The notes below the pieces were generated by a model, which saw only the letters and a list, made by a program, of their open reading frames with translations, searched no databases and was not told the DNA's origin. A stretch of DNA of 64,000 bases, taken from contig NZ_JYLI01000016.1 in assembly GCF_001439785.1 (NCBI RefSeq), positions 80,220-144,219 on the forward strand, in the 5' to 3' direction. This stretch comes from Pseudomonas poae (GTDB lineage Bacteria; Pseudomonadota; Gammaproteobacteria; Pseudomonadales; Pseudomonadaceae). The translations under genes were made by a program, and so were the position numbers. Shown piece by piece: positions 28,454-37,270 of this stretch; position 1 is the stretch's first letter, and each line of letters begins with the position of its first letter.

Positions 28454-28978
28454 ATGAAATACCGCCTGGGCGACGCCCGCGTCGAGACGCACCCCGACAG
28501 CTGGGTGGCACCCAATGCCACGCTGGTGGGCAAGGTCAAGCTGGAGGAGGGCGCCAACGTATGGTTCAACGCGGTGTTGCGGGGCGACAACGAACTGATC
28601 CTGATCGGCAGGAACAGCAACGTGCAGGACGGCAGTGTGATGCACACCGACATGGGCTACCCGCTCACCCTGGGCACCGGCGTGACCATCGGCCATAACG
28701 CCATGCTGCACGGCTGCACGGTGGGTGACTACAGCCTGATCGGCATCAATGCGGTGGTCCTCAATGGCGCCAGAATCGGCAAGCACTGCATCATAGGCGC
28801 CAATTCGCTGATCGGTGAAGGCAAGGACATCCCCGACGGCTCACTGGTGATGGGCTCGCCGGGCAAGGTGGTGCGTGAGCTGACCGAGGCGCAAAAGCGC
28901 ATGCTCGAAGCCAGCGCTGCACACTATGTGCACAACGCCCAGCGTTACGCGCGTGACCTGGTTGAGCAGCAGGAATGA
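28454..28978 (+). CDS. Gamma-carbonic anhydrase family protein
   Basis: A 174-residue left-handed beta-helix protein with hexapeptide repeats. The three zinc/iron-binding histidines are seen in SVMHTD and IGHNAMLHG. The LVMGSPGKVVREL segment and the C-terminal helix are typical of YrdA/PaaY-type proteins. Reversible CO2 hydration is known for some members; activity cannot be inferred for this one. Its stop overlaps the next start by 4 bp. Confidence 0.9.
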   Translation: MKYRLGDARVETHPDSWVAPNATLVGKVKLEEGANVWFNAVLRGDNELILIGRNSNVQDGSVMHTDMGYPLTLGTGVTIGHNAMLHGCTVGDYSLIGINAVVLNGARIGKHCIIGANSLIGEGKDIPDGSLVMGSPGKVVRELTEAQKRMLEASAAHYVHNAQRYARDLVEQQE

Positions 28979-29190
28979 ACCCGGCCGAACGTCCTGTCGC
29001 CTCGCCGTGTGTGAGTATCTGTGCGTTGGATGATGACGATATCTGCACCGGCTGCCAGCGCACGGTGGATGAAATTACGCGCTGGAGCCGCATGGACAAT
29101 GCCGAGCGTCGGGTGGTGCTGGGGTTGTGTCATGAGCGGGCGGTGGCCGGTGGTTTGGTGTTTATGATGCCGGGGAAGTCCGGCGCCTGA
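28975..29190 (+). CDS. DUF1289 small cysteine-rich protein
   Basis: A 71-residue protein with the DUF1289 pattern SPCVSICALD-x3-ICTGCQRT: four cysteines likely to bind a metal, followed by ITRWSRMDNAER. ATGA overlap with the carbonic anhydrase gene indicates coupling. Function unknown. Confidence 0.85.
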   Translation: MNPAERPVASPCVSICALDDDDICTGCQRTVDEITRWSRMDNAERRVVLGLCHERAVAGGLVFMMPGKSGA

Positions 29191-29199
29191 CAGGCCGCT

Positions 29200-29289
29200 A
29201 TCGCAGGCAAGCCAGCTCCCACCCTGGAATGTATTCACAGATCAAGCGATGTGAACCCCCTCCAGGGTGGGAGCTGGCTTGCCTGCGAT
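29200..29289. repeat. REP pair, GGGAGCTGGCTTGCCTGC type
   Basis: ATCGCAGGCAAGCCAGCTCCCA and its inverse, separated by about 45 bp, directly after the DUF1289 gene. Confidence 0.85.
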
Positions 29290-29332
29290 GAGGCCTTCTC
29301 TGACAACATAATTACCCACAGGCCCTACCCCC

Positions 29333-29800
29333 ATGCTCTTCCTGATCGCCTACATCAGCAGCGTCGTGCTGATCAATTTCGCCTTCTCCACCGCCCCGCA
29401 CCTGGACGTCATCTGGTCCGCTTGGGGCGGGCTGGTGTTCATCCTGCGCGACATGGTGCAAACCCGCTTTGGCCACGGCGCGATCATTGCCATGCTGGCC
29501 GCGCTGGTGCTGTCCTACATCACCTCCGACCCGTCCATCGCCCTGGCCAGCGCCACGGCGTTCGCGGTGTCCGAATGCATCGACTGGTTGGTGTTCAGCA
29601 TCACCAAGCGCCCGTTGCACGACCGCCTGTGGATCAGCTCGGCGCTGAGCATTCCTCTGGATACCTTCATCTTCTTCGGCCTGATCGGCGCGCTGACCCC
29701 GGCCGTGGCAGGCACGGCGTTGGTGTCGAAGTTCGCCGGGGTGACCGTGGTGTGGCTGGTGATGGCCTGGCGCATGCGTAAACGGGCTGTCGTCAACTGA
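29333..29800 (+). CDS. VUT/YhhQ-like small membrane transporter
   Basis: A 155-residue membrane protein with about five hydrophobic helices. It resembles the VUT (DUF165) group, whose larger members import queuosine precursors: an acidic-glycine D-M-V-Q-T-R-F-G-H loop, ECIDWLVFSITKR and SSALSIPLDTFIFF are typical. It is shorter than E. coli YhhQ, so the substrate is uncertain. It lies alone between a REP pair and purT. Confidence 0.8.
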   Translation: MLFLIAYISSVVLINFAFSTAPHLDVIWSAWGGLVFILRDMVQTRFGHGAIIAMLAALVLSYITSDPSIALASATAFAVSECIDWLVFSITKRPLHDRLWISSALSIPLDTFIFFGLIGALTPAVAGTALVSKFAGVTVVWLVMAWRMRKRAVVN

Positions 29801-29807
29801 GGCCAAT

Positions 29808-29826
29808 TTTTACAGTTCATGTAAAA
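29808..29826. promoter_or_regulatory. Palindrome TTTTACA-N5-TGTAAAA upstream of purT
   Basis: Perfect 7-bp arms around GTTCA, 43 bp before the purT start; the same arms and spacing as at 2503-2521. It may be an operator for purT. Confidence 0.45.
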
Positions 29827-29869
29827 TTCCGGCCTTTCTCCCCATGATCCGCTCCCCTGAGGACCTGAG

Positions 29870-31051
29870 ATGACCCGAATCGGAACTCCATTGTCGCCAA
29901 CCGCGACCCGCGTAATGCTGTGTGGCTGCGGTGAGCTGGGCAAGGAAGTGGTGATCGAGCTGCAGCGCCTGGGCGTTGAAGTGATTGCCGTGGATCGCTA
30001 CGCCAACGCGCCGGCCATGCAGGTGGCGCATCGCAGCCATGTGATCAACATGCTCGATGGCGCCGCTCTGCGTGCGGTGATCGAGGCGGAAAAACCGCAC
30101 TTCATCGTGCCGGAAATCGAAGCCATCGCCACCGCCACCCTGGTTGAGCTGGAAGCCGAAGGCTTTACCGTGATCCCGACCGCGCGTGCCACCTCGCTGA
30201 CCATGAACCGTGAAGGCATCCGTCGCCTGGCCGCCGAAGAGCTGGACCTGCCGACCTCGCCGTATCACTTCGCCGACACCTTCGAGGACTACAGCCAGGC
30301 CGTGCAGGCGCTGGGTTTTCCGTGCGTGGTCAAGCCGGTGATGAGTTCGTCGGGCAAGGGCCAGAGCCTGTTGCGCAGCGCCGATGACGTGCAGAAAGCC
30401 TGGGATTACGCCCAGGAGGGCGGACGTGCCGGCAAAGGTCGCGTGATCATCGAGGGCTTCATCGACTTCGACTACGAAATCACCCTGCTGACCGTGCGCC
30501 ATATCGGCGGTACCACGTTCTGTGCGCCGGTGGGGCATCGTCAGGAGAAGGGCGACTATCAGGAATCCTGGCAGCCCCAGGCCATGAGCCCGGTGGCCCT
30601 GGCCGAATCCGAGCGCGTCGCCAAAGCCGTGACCGAAGCCTTGGGCGGTCGTGGCCTGTTTGGTGTGGAGTTGTTCATCAAAGGGGACCAGGTGTGGTTC
30701 AGCGAAGTGTCGCCGCGCCCCCACGACACAGGCCTGGTGACCCTGATTTCCCAGGATCTCTCGCAGTTTGCCCTGCACGCGCGCGCCATTCTGGGCCTGC
30801 CGATTCCGTTGATTCGTCAGTTTGGTCCTTCGGCATCGGCGGTGATTCTGGTAGAGGGGCAGTCGACGCAGACCGCGTTTGCCAACCTCGGCGCGGCGTT
30901 GAGCGAGCCCGATACGGCGTTGCGGTTGTTTGGCAAGCCGCAAGTGAATGGCCAGCGCCGCATGGGTGTGGCGTTGGCGCGGGATGAGTCGATTGAGGCT
31001 GCTCGAGCCAAGGCGACCCGTGCTTCGAAGGCTGTTGTTGTAGAGCTCTGA
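29870..31051 (+). CDS. purT: PurT, formate-dependent GAR transformylase
   Basis: A 393-residue ATP-grasp enzyme that makes FGAR from GAR, formate and ATP, the step before PurL. Seen: LCGCGELGKEV (N-terminal substrate fold), MSSSGKGQS (ATP-binding loop), IIEGFIDFDYEITLL, and a FFIKGDQVWFSEVSPRPHD-like block that closes the ATP site (GVELFIKGDQVWF then SPRPHDTG). The length is normal. The start has GAGGACCTGAG upstream. Single gene flanked by a REP pair. Confidence 0.97.
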   Translation: MTRIGTPLSPTATRVMLCGCGELGKEVVIELQRLGVEVIAVDRYANAPAMQVAHRSHVINMLDGAALRAVIEAEKPHFIVPEIEAIATATLVELEAEGFTVIPTARATSLTMNREGIRRLAAEELDLPTSPYHFADTFEDYSQAVQALGFPCVVKPVMSSSGKGQSLLRSADDVQKAWDYAQEGGRAGKGRVIIEGFIDFDYEITLLTVRHIGGTTFCAPVGHRQEKGDYQESWQPQAMSPVALAESERVAKAVTEALGGRGLFGVELFIKGDQVWFSEVSPRPHDTGLVTLISQDLSQFALHARAILGLPIPLIRQFGPSASAVILVEGQSTQTAFANLGAALSEPDTALRLFGKPQVNGQRRMGVALARDESIEAARAKATRASKAVVVEL

Positions 31052-31054
31052 AAG

Positions 31055-31120
31055 CATCGGGAGCAAGCCCCTCCCACATTTGAATGTATTCACAAATGTG
31101 GGAGGGGGCTTGCTCCCGAT
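31055..31120. repeat. REP pair, GGGAGGGGGCTTGCTCCC type
   Basis: Two units in inverted orientation with a 17-bp centre that itself is partly palindromic (ACATTTGAATG...CACAAATGT). It lies between convergent purT and the MHS transporter gene and could serve as a bidirectional transcript end. Confidence 0.85.
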
Positions 31121-31129
31121 AGCGGTCTA

Positions 31130-32440
31130 TCAGGCCACCTTGTTCAGATCATTATCCCGCGTCTCTCTCAGGCACAGCACCGCAATCAAGCTGATCAACG
31201 CCGCCGCCGACACATACCCACCCACATAACTCAGCCCACCCATCGCCACCAGCTTGGTCGCGAAGAAGGGGGCCGCTGAAGCCCCCACGATGCCACCCAG
31301 GTTATAGGCCGCTGATGCGCCGGTATAACGCACTCGTGTCGGGAACAGCTCCGGCAGCAACGCGCCCATTGGCGCGAACGTCACGCCCATCAGAAACAGC
31401 TCCAGCGCCAGAAACAAGGCGACCGCCCAGGTCGAGCCCTGGGTCAGCAGCGGTTCCATGGTAAAGCCCGACAGCATCGTCAGCACCGCGCCGACGATCA
31501 GCACCGGCTTGCGCCCGTAACGATCACTGGCCAGCGCCGCCAGTGGTGTCGCCAGGCCCATGAACAGCACCGCAAAGCACAGCAGGCCGAGGAAGGTTTC
31601 GCGGCTGTAGCCCAGCGTCGACACCCCATAGCTCAGGGAAAACGCCGTGGTGATATAGAACAGCGCGTAGCACACCACCATCGACGCGGCGCCCAGCAGC
31701 ACCGGCAGCCAATGCTGGCTGAACAGCTCCACCAGCGGCACTTTCACCGGCGCCTGTTTGGCCACGGCACTGGCGAACACTGGCGTTTCATGCAGCTTCA
31801 GGCGTGCGTACAGGCCGACCATCACCAGCGCCGCGCTGAGGATGAATGGAATACGCCAGCCCCAACTGCGGAACTGCTCGTCGTTCAGGCTCATCGCCAG
31901 AATCAGGAACAGGCCATTGGCCGCCAGGAATCCGATGGACGGGCCCAGTTGCGGGAACATGCCAAACCAGGCGCGCTTGCCCTTGGGGGCGTTCTCGGTG
32001 GCCAGCAACGCCGCGCCGCCCCATTCCCCGCCAAGGCCCAGGCCCTGGCCGAAGCGCAACACACACAGCAGAATCGGCGCCCAAGCGCCGATGCTGTCGT
32101 AGCCGGGCAGCAAGCCGATCAGCGTGGTGCACACGCCCATCAGCAGCAGCGAAGCGACCAGTGTCGACTTGCGGCCGATGCGGTCGCCGAAGTGGCCAAA
32201 CAGCGCCGAGCCCAGCGGACGGGCGATAAAGGCGATGCCGAAGGTCAGGAACGACGCGAGCATCTGCGCGGTACCGGAGGTCTGCGGGAAGAACACCGGG
32301 CCAATCACCAGCGCGGCTGCGGTGGCGTAGATATAGAAGTCGTAGAACTCGATGGCGGTGCCGACAATGCTTGCGGTGGCAACCCGTGCGGTCGAATTGC
32401 TCGGGGCGGCAGGCGTTGCCTCGTTATACGTGGTGGTCAT
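31130..32440 (-). CDS. MHS-type MFS transporter
   Basis: A 436-residue, 12-helix transporter of the metabolite:H+ symporter group. Seen: GTAIEFYDFYIYA in the first helix, FGHFGDRIGRKSTL after helix 2, LRFGQGLGLGGEWGGA in helix 4 and ASDRYGRKP between helices 8 and 9. Members carry proline/betaine, shikimate, alpha-ketoglutarate or citrate; the substrate is not decidable here. No operon partner. Confidence 0.88.
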   Translation of the reverse strand: MTTTYNEATPAAPSNSTARVATASIVGTAIEFYDFYIYATAAALVIGPVFFPQTSGTAQMLASFLTFGIAFIARPLGSALFGHFGDRIGRKSTLVASLLLMGVCTTLIGLLPGYDSIGAWAPILLCVLRFGQGLGLGGEWGGAALLATENAPKGKRAWFGMFPQLGPSIGFLAANGLFLILAMSLNDEQFRSWGWRIPFILSAALVMVGLYARLKLHETPVFASAVAKQAPVKVPLVELFSQHWLPVLLGAASMVVCYALFYITTAFSLSYGVSTLGYSRETFLGLLCFAVLFMGLATPLAALASDRYGRKPVLIVGAVLTMLSGFTMEPLLTQGSTWAVALFLALELFLMGVTFAPMGALLPELFPTRVRYTGASAAYNLGGIVGASAAPFFATKLVAMGGLSYVGGYVSAAALISLIAVLCLRETRDNDLNKVA

Positions 32441-32548
32441 GAGGTATCCCTGGCGGTCATTGTTATTGGTCGAACACCCATGGGCTGGGTGGGCGGGGCT
32501 CGCGGGGATTATAGGAACAACAGGGGCGCAGCAGCCACCGCAAATCCG

Positions 32549-33787
32549 TCAGACGGCGACAGGCACGCGGTGGGTATGCCAGATCAGCACCTTGCTGACC
32601 CGGTTGTCCTCGGTTTCGAGGATTTCCAGGCGATACCGGCCGATCTTCAGGCACACCGCGCAATCCGGAATGGTCTCCAGTGCTTCGGTCACCAGGCCGT
32701 TGAGGGTCTTGGGGCCGTCACTGGGCAGGTGCCAGGTCAGGCTCTTGTTCAGGTCGCGGATTGAGGCGGCGCCGTCAATGATGTAGCGGCCGTCAGTCTG
32801 GGCCTCGATATGCGGGTTGTCCGCAATCTGCTCGCTTTCGAACTCGCCGACGATTTCTTCGAGGATATCTTCCAGGGTGACGATACCCATCACTTCGCCG
32901 TACTCATCCACCACCATGCCCAGGCGCCGCTGCTGCTTGTGGAAGTTCAGCAGTTGCAGTTGCAATGGCGTGCTTTCCGGGACGAAGTAAGGTTCGTGGC
33001 AGGCCGCCAGCAGCGCGTCTTTGCTCAGGCTGGCATCGGGCAGCAGGTGCTGGATCTGGCGGGTATTGAGCACGGCTTCGACCTGGTTGATGTCGCTGTG
33101 AAACACCGGCAGGCGAGTACGCGGGTTGGTACGCAGTTGTTCGATGATCTCGTCGATCGAATCATCCAGGTTGATGCCATCCACTTCACTGCGCGGCACC
33201 AGGATGTCATTGACCGTGATGTTGTCCAGGGCATGGATGCCGGGCATGCCAGGCGTGCGGTCTTCATCGGTATCGGCTTGCGGCTCGTCGTCATGATCAG
33301 GCAGCGGGTCATCGCTGTGTTTCACCACGCCGGGTTTGCGTGCGAACGGACGCAGCAGCGACAGGCCCAGGCCATTGAGCAGCCAGGCCAGTGGATAGAG
33401 GAGTTTCAACGGCACGCCCAGCAGTGCATTGCCAAACCCCAGCACCGCTTGAGGGTGGCGGATGGCCAGGGCGCGGGGCAGGTAGTCGGCCAGCACCAGC
33501 AGCAGGGCGCTGGAGATCGCCCAGCCGAGCCACGGCCCATTGTGCTCCCAGGCATAAATTGCCAGCAGGCTGCAGAGCATCACCACCATGCCCCGGCACA
33601 GGGTGTTGCACAGGATAAGGCTGTTGCGCGGGAAGTTCAGGCGTGCGGCCGCCTTGTCACCCTGGCGTGTGCCGGGGCGTAGCGCCAGCAGGTGCTGCTG
33701 GGCGGTTTCGATGGCGGTAAACAGCGCGGCCCATAACACCAGCAGGGCGATTACCGCGAGCATCGGCCCCAGGGGCAAGTTGTCCAT
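32549..33787 (-). CDS. CNNM/CorC-type transporter-associated protein
   Basis: A 412-residue protein. Residues 1-140 form a DUF21-like transmembrane domain, shorter than usual; about 185-310 hold two CBS domains (MVPR-like DILVPRSEVDG, RLGMVVDEYGEVMGIVTLEDILEEIVGEF); the C-terminal 90 residues form the CorC/HlyC domain. Family members are linked to magnesium or cobalt efflux. An acidic loop (DDPLPDHDDE) sits before the CBS part. It starts 12 bp after the stop of the CcsA-like gene, so the two form an operon. Confidence 0.88.
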   Translation of the reverse strand: MDNLPLGPMLAVIALLVLWAALFTAIETAQQHLLALRPGTRQGDKAAARLNFPRNSLILCNTLCRGMVVMLCSLLAIYAWEHNGPWLGWAISSALLLVLADYLPRALAIRHPQAVLGFGNALLGVPLKLLYPLAWLLNGLGLSLLRPFARKPGVVKHSDDPLPDHDDEPQADTDEDRTPGMPGIHALDNITVNDILVPRSEVDGINLDDSIDEIIEQLRTNPRTRLPVFHSDINQVEAVLNTRQIQHLLPDASLSKDALLAACHEPYFVPESTPLQLQLLNFHKQQRRLGMVVDEYGEVMGIVTLEDILEEIVGEFESEQIADNPHIEAQTDGRYIIDGAASIRDLNKSLTWHLPSDGPKTLNGLVTEALETIPDCAVCLKIGRYRLEILETEDNRVSKVLIWHTHRVPVAV

Positions 33788-33799
33788 GTTTGCTGCCCG

Positions 33800-34612
33800 T
33801 CAGATATGCAGGATGTATTCGCGAACCAGCTTGCTGCCGAAATAGGCCAGCATCAGCAGGCAGAAACCGGCCAGGGTCCAGCGGATTGCCTTGTGCCCGC
33901 GCCAGCCGAGGCGGTTGCGGCCCCATAGCAGCACGCTGAACACCACCCAGGCCAGGCAGGCCAGCAGGGTCTTGTGCACCAGGTGCTGGGCAAACAGGTT
34001 CTCGACGAACAGCCAGCCGGAAATCAGCGACAGCGACAGCAGCGTCCAGCCGGCCCACAGGAACCCGAACAACAGGCTTTCCATGGTTTGCAGCGGCGGG
34101 AAGTTTTTGATCAGGCCCGAAGGGTGCTTGTGCTTGAGCTGGTGGTCCTGCAACAGCAGGAGCAGGGCCTGGAACACCGCGATGGTGAACATGCCGTAGG
34201 CCAGGATCGACAGCAGGATATGCGACAGGATTCCCGGCTCCTCATCGATCACCTGCACCGTACCGGTAGGGGCGAACTGTGCGAGCAGCACCGTGAGCAT
34301 GCCCAGCGGAAACAGCAGCACCAGCAGGTTTTCCACCGGGATGCGCGTGCAGGCGATAAGCGTCAGGCCGATCACGGCAGCCGCGATCAGGCTGGCGGCG
34401 CTGAAGAAGTCCAGGCCCAGGCCGATCGGTGTCATCAGGTGGGTAAGGAGGCTGGCGACGTGCGCCACCAGGGCGAGGCCGCCAAGGCCTGCGAGCAGGC
34501 GTTTGTCGGCCTTGACGCATTTGGCCAGGCGGGTGCCCTGGTAGAGGGTCGCAGCGGCATACAGGATGGCGGCGGCGAGGCTGGGTAGCAAGCTGGGTGA
34601 CAAGGGAAGCAT
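33800..34612 (-). CDS. YpjD/CcsA-like inner membrane protein
   Basis: A 270-residue protein with eight predicted membrane helices. The conserved core of the cytochrome c assembly family appears as HILLSILAYGMFTIAVFQALLLL, and later LTHLM and HKTLLACLAW supply candidate haem-ligand histidines. It lacks the full WWD motif of CcmC, so it belongs to the YpjD group next to ffh in many gammaproteobacteria. Function is not established. The start at 34612 has TTTCAGGA upstream; the longer frame was rejected. It is divergent from ffh. Confidence 0.85.
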   Translation of the reverse strand: MLPLSPSLLPSLAAAILYAAATLYQGTRLAKCVKADKRLLAGLGGLALVAHVASLLTHLMTPIGLGLDFFSAASLIAAAVIGLTLIACTRIPVENLLVLLFPLGMLTVLLAQFAPTGTVQVIDEEPGILSHILLSILAYGMFTIAVFQALLLLLQDHQLKHKHPSGLIKNFPPLQTMESLLFGFLWAGWTLLSLSLISGWLFVENLFAQHLVHKTLLACLAWVVFSVLLWGRNRLGWRGHKAIRWTLAGFCLLMLAYFGSKLVREYILHI

Positions 34613-34716
34613 AAATCCTGAAAGGAAAGCCCGAAAGGCGCTGAGTTTGGCATACACCGCCGTTGCACGAAAGACTCCCGGGCCAGACAGCGGGTGTGCA
34701 TGGGCGCAGTCTTCGC

Positions 34717-34722
34717 TATAAT
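34717..34722 (+). promoter_or_regulatory. Putative ffh -10 element
   Basis: A perfect TATAAT between the divergent CcsA-like gene and ffh, 125 bp before the ffh start. No good -35 hexamer at 16-18 bp spacing was found, so confidence is limited. Confidence 0.35.
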
Positions 34723-34846
34723 CCGCGACCTGCCCACGCCGCAGGCTCGCCGAGCGCTGTTTTTAATAGCGATTTACCACAGCCTGGGCCGTCATTACCT
34801 CGGTCTACCAAAGCATTTCGATGAATGGGGCCTGAAAGGATCGCGC

Positions 34847-36223
34847 ATGTTTGAAAACCTGACTGACCGTCTCTCGCAGACGCTGCGCCACGTTACCGGC
34901 AAGGCCAAGCTGACCGAGGACAATATTAAAGACACCCTGCGCGAAGTGCGCATGGCGTTGCTGGAAGCCGACGTCGCCCTGCCGGTGGTCAAGGACTTCG
35001 TCAACTCGGTCAAGGAACGTGCGGTCGGCACTGAAGTGTCGCGCAGCCTGACGCCGGGCCAGGCGTTCGTGAAGATCGTCCAGGCCGAACTCGAAAGCCT
35101 GATGGGCGCAGCCAACGAAGACCTGAACCTCAGCGCCGTGCCGCCGGCCGTCGTGCTGATGGCTGGTCTGCAGGGTGCAGGTAAAACCACCACCGCTGGC
35201 AAGCTGGCGCGCTTCCTTAAAGAGCGCAAGAAGAAGTCGGTGATGGTGGTGTCGGCTGACGTTTATCGTCCGGCCGCGATCAAGCAGCTGGAAATGCTCG
35301 CGGGCGAAGTGGGCGTGACCTTCTTCCCGTCGGACCTGAGCCAGAAGCCGGTCGACATCGCCAGCGCGGCTATTAAAGAAGCGAAGCTCAAATTCATCGA
35401 CGTGGTCATCGTCGACACCGCCGGTCGTCTGCACATCGACGAAGAGATGATGGGCGAGATCAAGGCGCTGCATGCCGCGATCAACCCGGTCGAGACGCTG
35501 TTCGTGGTCGACGCCATGACCGGCCAGGATGCGGCCAACACCGCCAAGGCCTTTGGTGATGCGCTGCCGCTGACCGGCGTGATCCTCACCAAGGTCGACG
35601 GCGATGCCCGTGGTGGTGCCGCGCTGTCGGTACGGGCCATTACCGGCAAACCGATCAAGTTCATCGGTATGGGCGAGAAGAGCGAAGCGCTCGAACCGTT
35701 CCACCCTGAGCGTATTGCTTCGCGCATCCTCGGCATGGGTGACGTGCTCAGCCTGATCGAGCAGGCCGAAGCCACCCTCGACAAGGACAAGGCCGACAAG
35801 CTGGCCAAGAAGTTGAAGAAGGGCAAGGGCTTCGATCTCGAAGACTTCCGTGATCAGCTTCAGCAGATGAAGAACATGGGCGGCCTCGGCGGCCTGATGG
35901 ACAAACTGCCGAACATCGGCGGTGTGAACCTGGCGCAGATGGGCAACGCCCAGGGCGCGGCAGAGAAGCAGTTCAAGCAGATGGAAGCCATCATCAATTC
36001 CATGACCCCGGCCGAGCGCCGCGACCCTGAGCTGATCAGCGGTTCGCGCAAGCGCCGGATCGCCATGGGGTCCGGCACCCAGGTGCAGGACATCGGTCGC
36101 TTGATCAAGCAGCACAAGCAGATGCAGAAGATGATGAAGAAATTCTCCGCCAAGGGCGGGATGGCCAAGATGATGCGCGGCATGGGCGGTATGTTGCCCG
36201 GCGGCGGCATGCCTAAAATGTAA
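34847..36223 (+). CDS. ffh: Ffh, signal recognition particle protein
   Basis: A 458-residue SRP GTPase that targets nascent membrane proteins together with 4.5S RNA and FtsY. N domain (1-85), G domain with G107-LQGAGKT at 107-114, VDTAGR and TKVDGDARGG, then the methionine-rich M domain ending in GGMAKMMRGMGGMLPGGGM. The start at 34847 has GAAAGGA upstream. The genes after it encode ribosome and tRNA functions but have their own promoter. Confidence 0.97.
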   Translation: MFENLTDRLSQTLRHVTGKAKLTEDNIKDTLREVRMALLEADVALPVVKDFVNSVKERAVGTEVSRSLTPGQAFVKIVQAELESLMGAANEDLNLSAVPPAVVLMAGLQGAGKTTTAGKLARFLKERKKKSVMVVSADVYRPAAIKQLEMLAGEVGVTFFPSDLSQKPVDIASAAIKEAKLKFIDVVIVDTAGRLHIDEEMMGEIKALHAAINPVETLFVVDAMTGQDAANTAKAFGDALPLTGVILTKVDGDARGGAALSVRAITGKPIKFIGMGEKSEALEPFHPERIASRILGMGDVLSLIEQAEATLDKDKADKLAKKLKKGKGFDLEDFRDQLQQMKNMGGLGGLMDKLPNIGGVNLAQMGNAQGAAEKQFKQMEAIINSMTPAERRDPELISGSRKRRIAMGSGTQVQDIGRLIKQHKQMQKMMKKFSAKGGMAKMMRGMGGMLPGGGMPKM

Positions 36224-36374
36224 AGTATTCGAGCGCAGGCACTGCTTGCGCTGCGACCCACACGGATGTGGGATCTCCAGCAAACCCGCCGTTGGCGGGG
36301 GCTGACTCGCCGTTTTAACCGACGGCTCTATAGCAGATCTGAATGGCACGCGGGTAGGCGCCGGAAAAAGACAT

Positions 36375-36402
36375 TTGCAAAAGTCCGGATATTCCTTAGA
36401 AT
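36375..36402 (+). promoter_or_regulatory. Sigma70-type promoter for rpsP operon
   Basis: TTGCAA (36375-36380), 16-bp spacer, TAGAAT (36397-36402), 73 bp before the rpsP start. The preceding 150 bp after ffh hold only short hairpins. Confidence 0.55.
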
Positions 36403-36474
36403 ATGCGGCCTTTCGGGCACCTATGCCCGCTGTGCATTTAGATTTGCAGCACCGACTACAGGAACGATGTTCAC

Positions 36475-36726
36475 ATGCTAACAATCCGTCTTGCCCTTGG
36501 CGGCTCCAAAAAGCGCCCGTTTTACCACTTGACCGTAACCGACAGCCGCAACCCGCGCGACGGTTCGCACAAGGAACAGGTTGGTTTCTTCAACCCGATC
36601 GCTCGTGGTCAAGAAGTTCGTCTGTCCGTGAACCAAGAGCGCGTAGCCTACTGGCTGAGCGTGGGTGCACAGCCATCCGAGCGCGTTGCAAAGCTGTTGA
36701 AGGACTCGGCTAAGGCCGCAGCCTGA
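36475..36726 (+). CDS. rpsP: Ribosomal protein S16
   Basis: An 83-residue small-subunit protein. The MLTIRLALGGSKKRPFYHL start, NPRDGSHKEQVGFFNP and WLSVGAQPSERV are diagnostic. First gene of the conserved rpsP-rimM-trmD-rplS operon; rimM follows 5 bp later. Confidence 0.98.
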   Translation: MLTIRLALGGSKKRPFYHLTVTDSRNPRDGSHKEQVGFFNPIARGQEVRLSVNQERVAYWLSVGAQPSERVAKLLKDSAKAAA

Positions 36727-36731
36727 GCAAT

Positions 36732-37268
36732 ATGAACGCGACGCCAGCTGTTGCTGATGATTTGATCGTTATCGGCAAGATTTACTCTGTTCATGGCGTT
36801 CGCGGCGAAGTGAAGGTGTATTCCTTTACTGATCCGACTGAAAACCTGTTGCAGTACAAAACCTGGACGCTCAAGCGCGAAGGTAGTGTGAAACAGGTCG
36901 AGCTGGTCAGTGGACGCGGGAGCGACAAGTTCCTGGTCGCAAAGCTCAAGGGTCTTGATGACCGTGAAGAAGCTCGTCTTCTGGCCGGTTATGAGATCTG
37001 CGTGCCGCGCAACCTGTTCCCTGAATTGACCGACGGCGAGTACTACTGGTACCAGCTGGAAGGTCTGAAGGTCATTGATCAACTGGGGCAATTGCTCGGG
37101 AAAATCGATCACCTTCTGGAAACCGGCGCCAATGATGTAATGGTGGTCAAGCCTTGCGCTGGCAGCCTGGATGATCGCGAACGGCTGTTGCCCTATACCG
37201 GGCATTGCGTGTTGGCCGTCGACCTGGTCGCAGGCGAGATGAAGGTGGAATGGGACGCGGACTTCTAA
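36732..37268 (+). CDS. rimM: RimM, 16S rRNA processing factor
   Basis: A 178-residue ribosome maturation factor for the 30S head, which binds S19. N-terminal beta-barrel (IGKIYSVHGVRGEVKV) and C-terminal PRC-barrel-like domain (YYWYQLEGLKV, GANDVMVVKP, LLPYT). Tightly packed between rpsP and trmD. Confidence 0.97.
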   Translation: MNATPAVADDLIVIGKIYSVHGVRGEVKVYSFTDPTENLLQYKTWTLKREGSVKQVELVSGRGSDKFLVAKLKGLDDREEARLLAGYEICVPRNLFPELTDGEYYWYQLEGLKVIDQLGQLLGKIDHLLETGANDVMVVKPCAGSLDDRERLLPYTGHCVLAVDLVAGEMKVEWDADF

Positions 37269-37270
37269 GC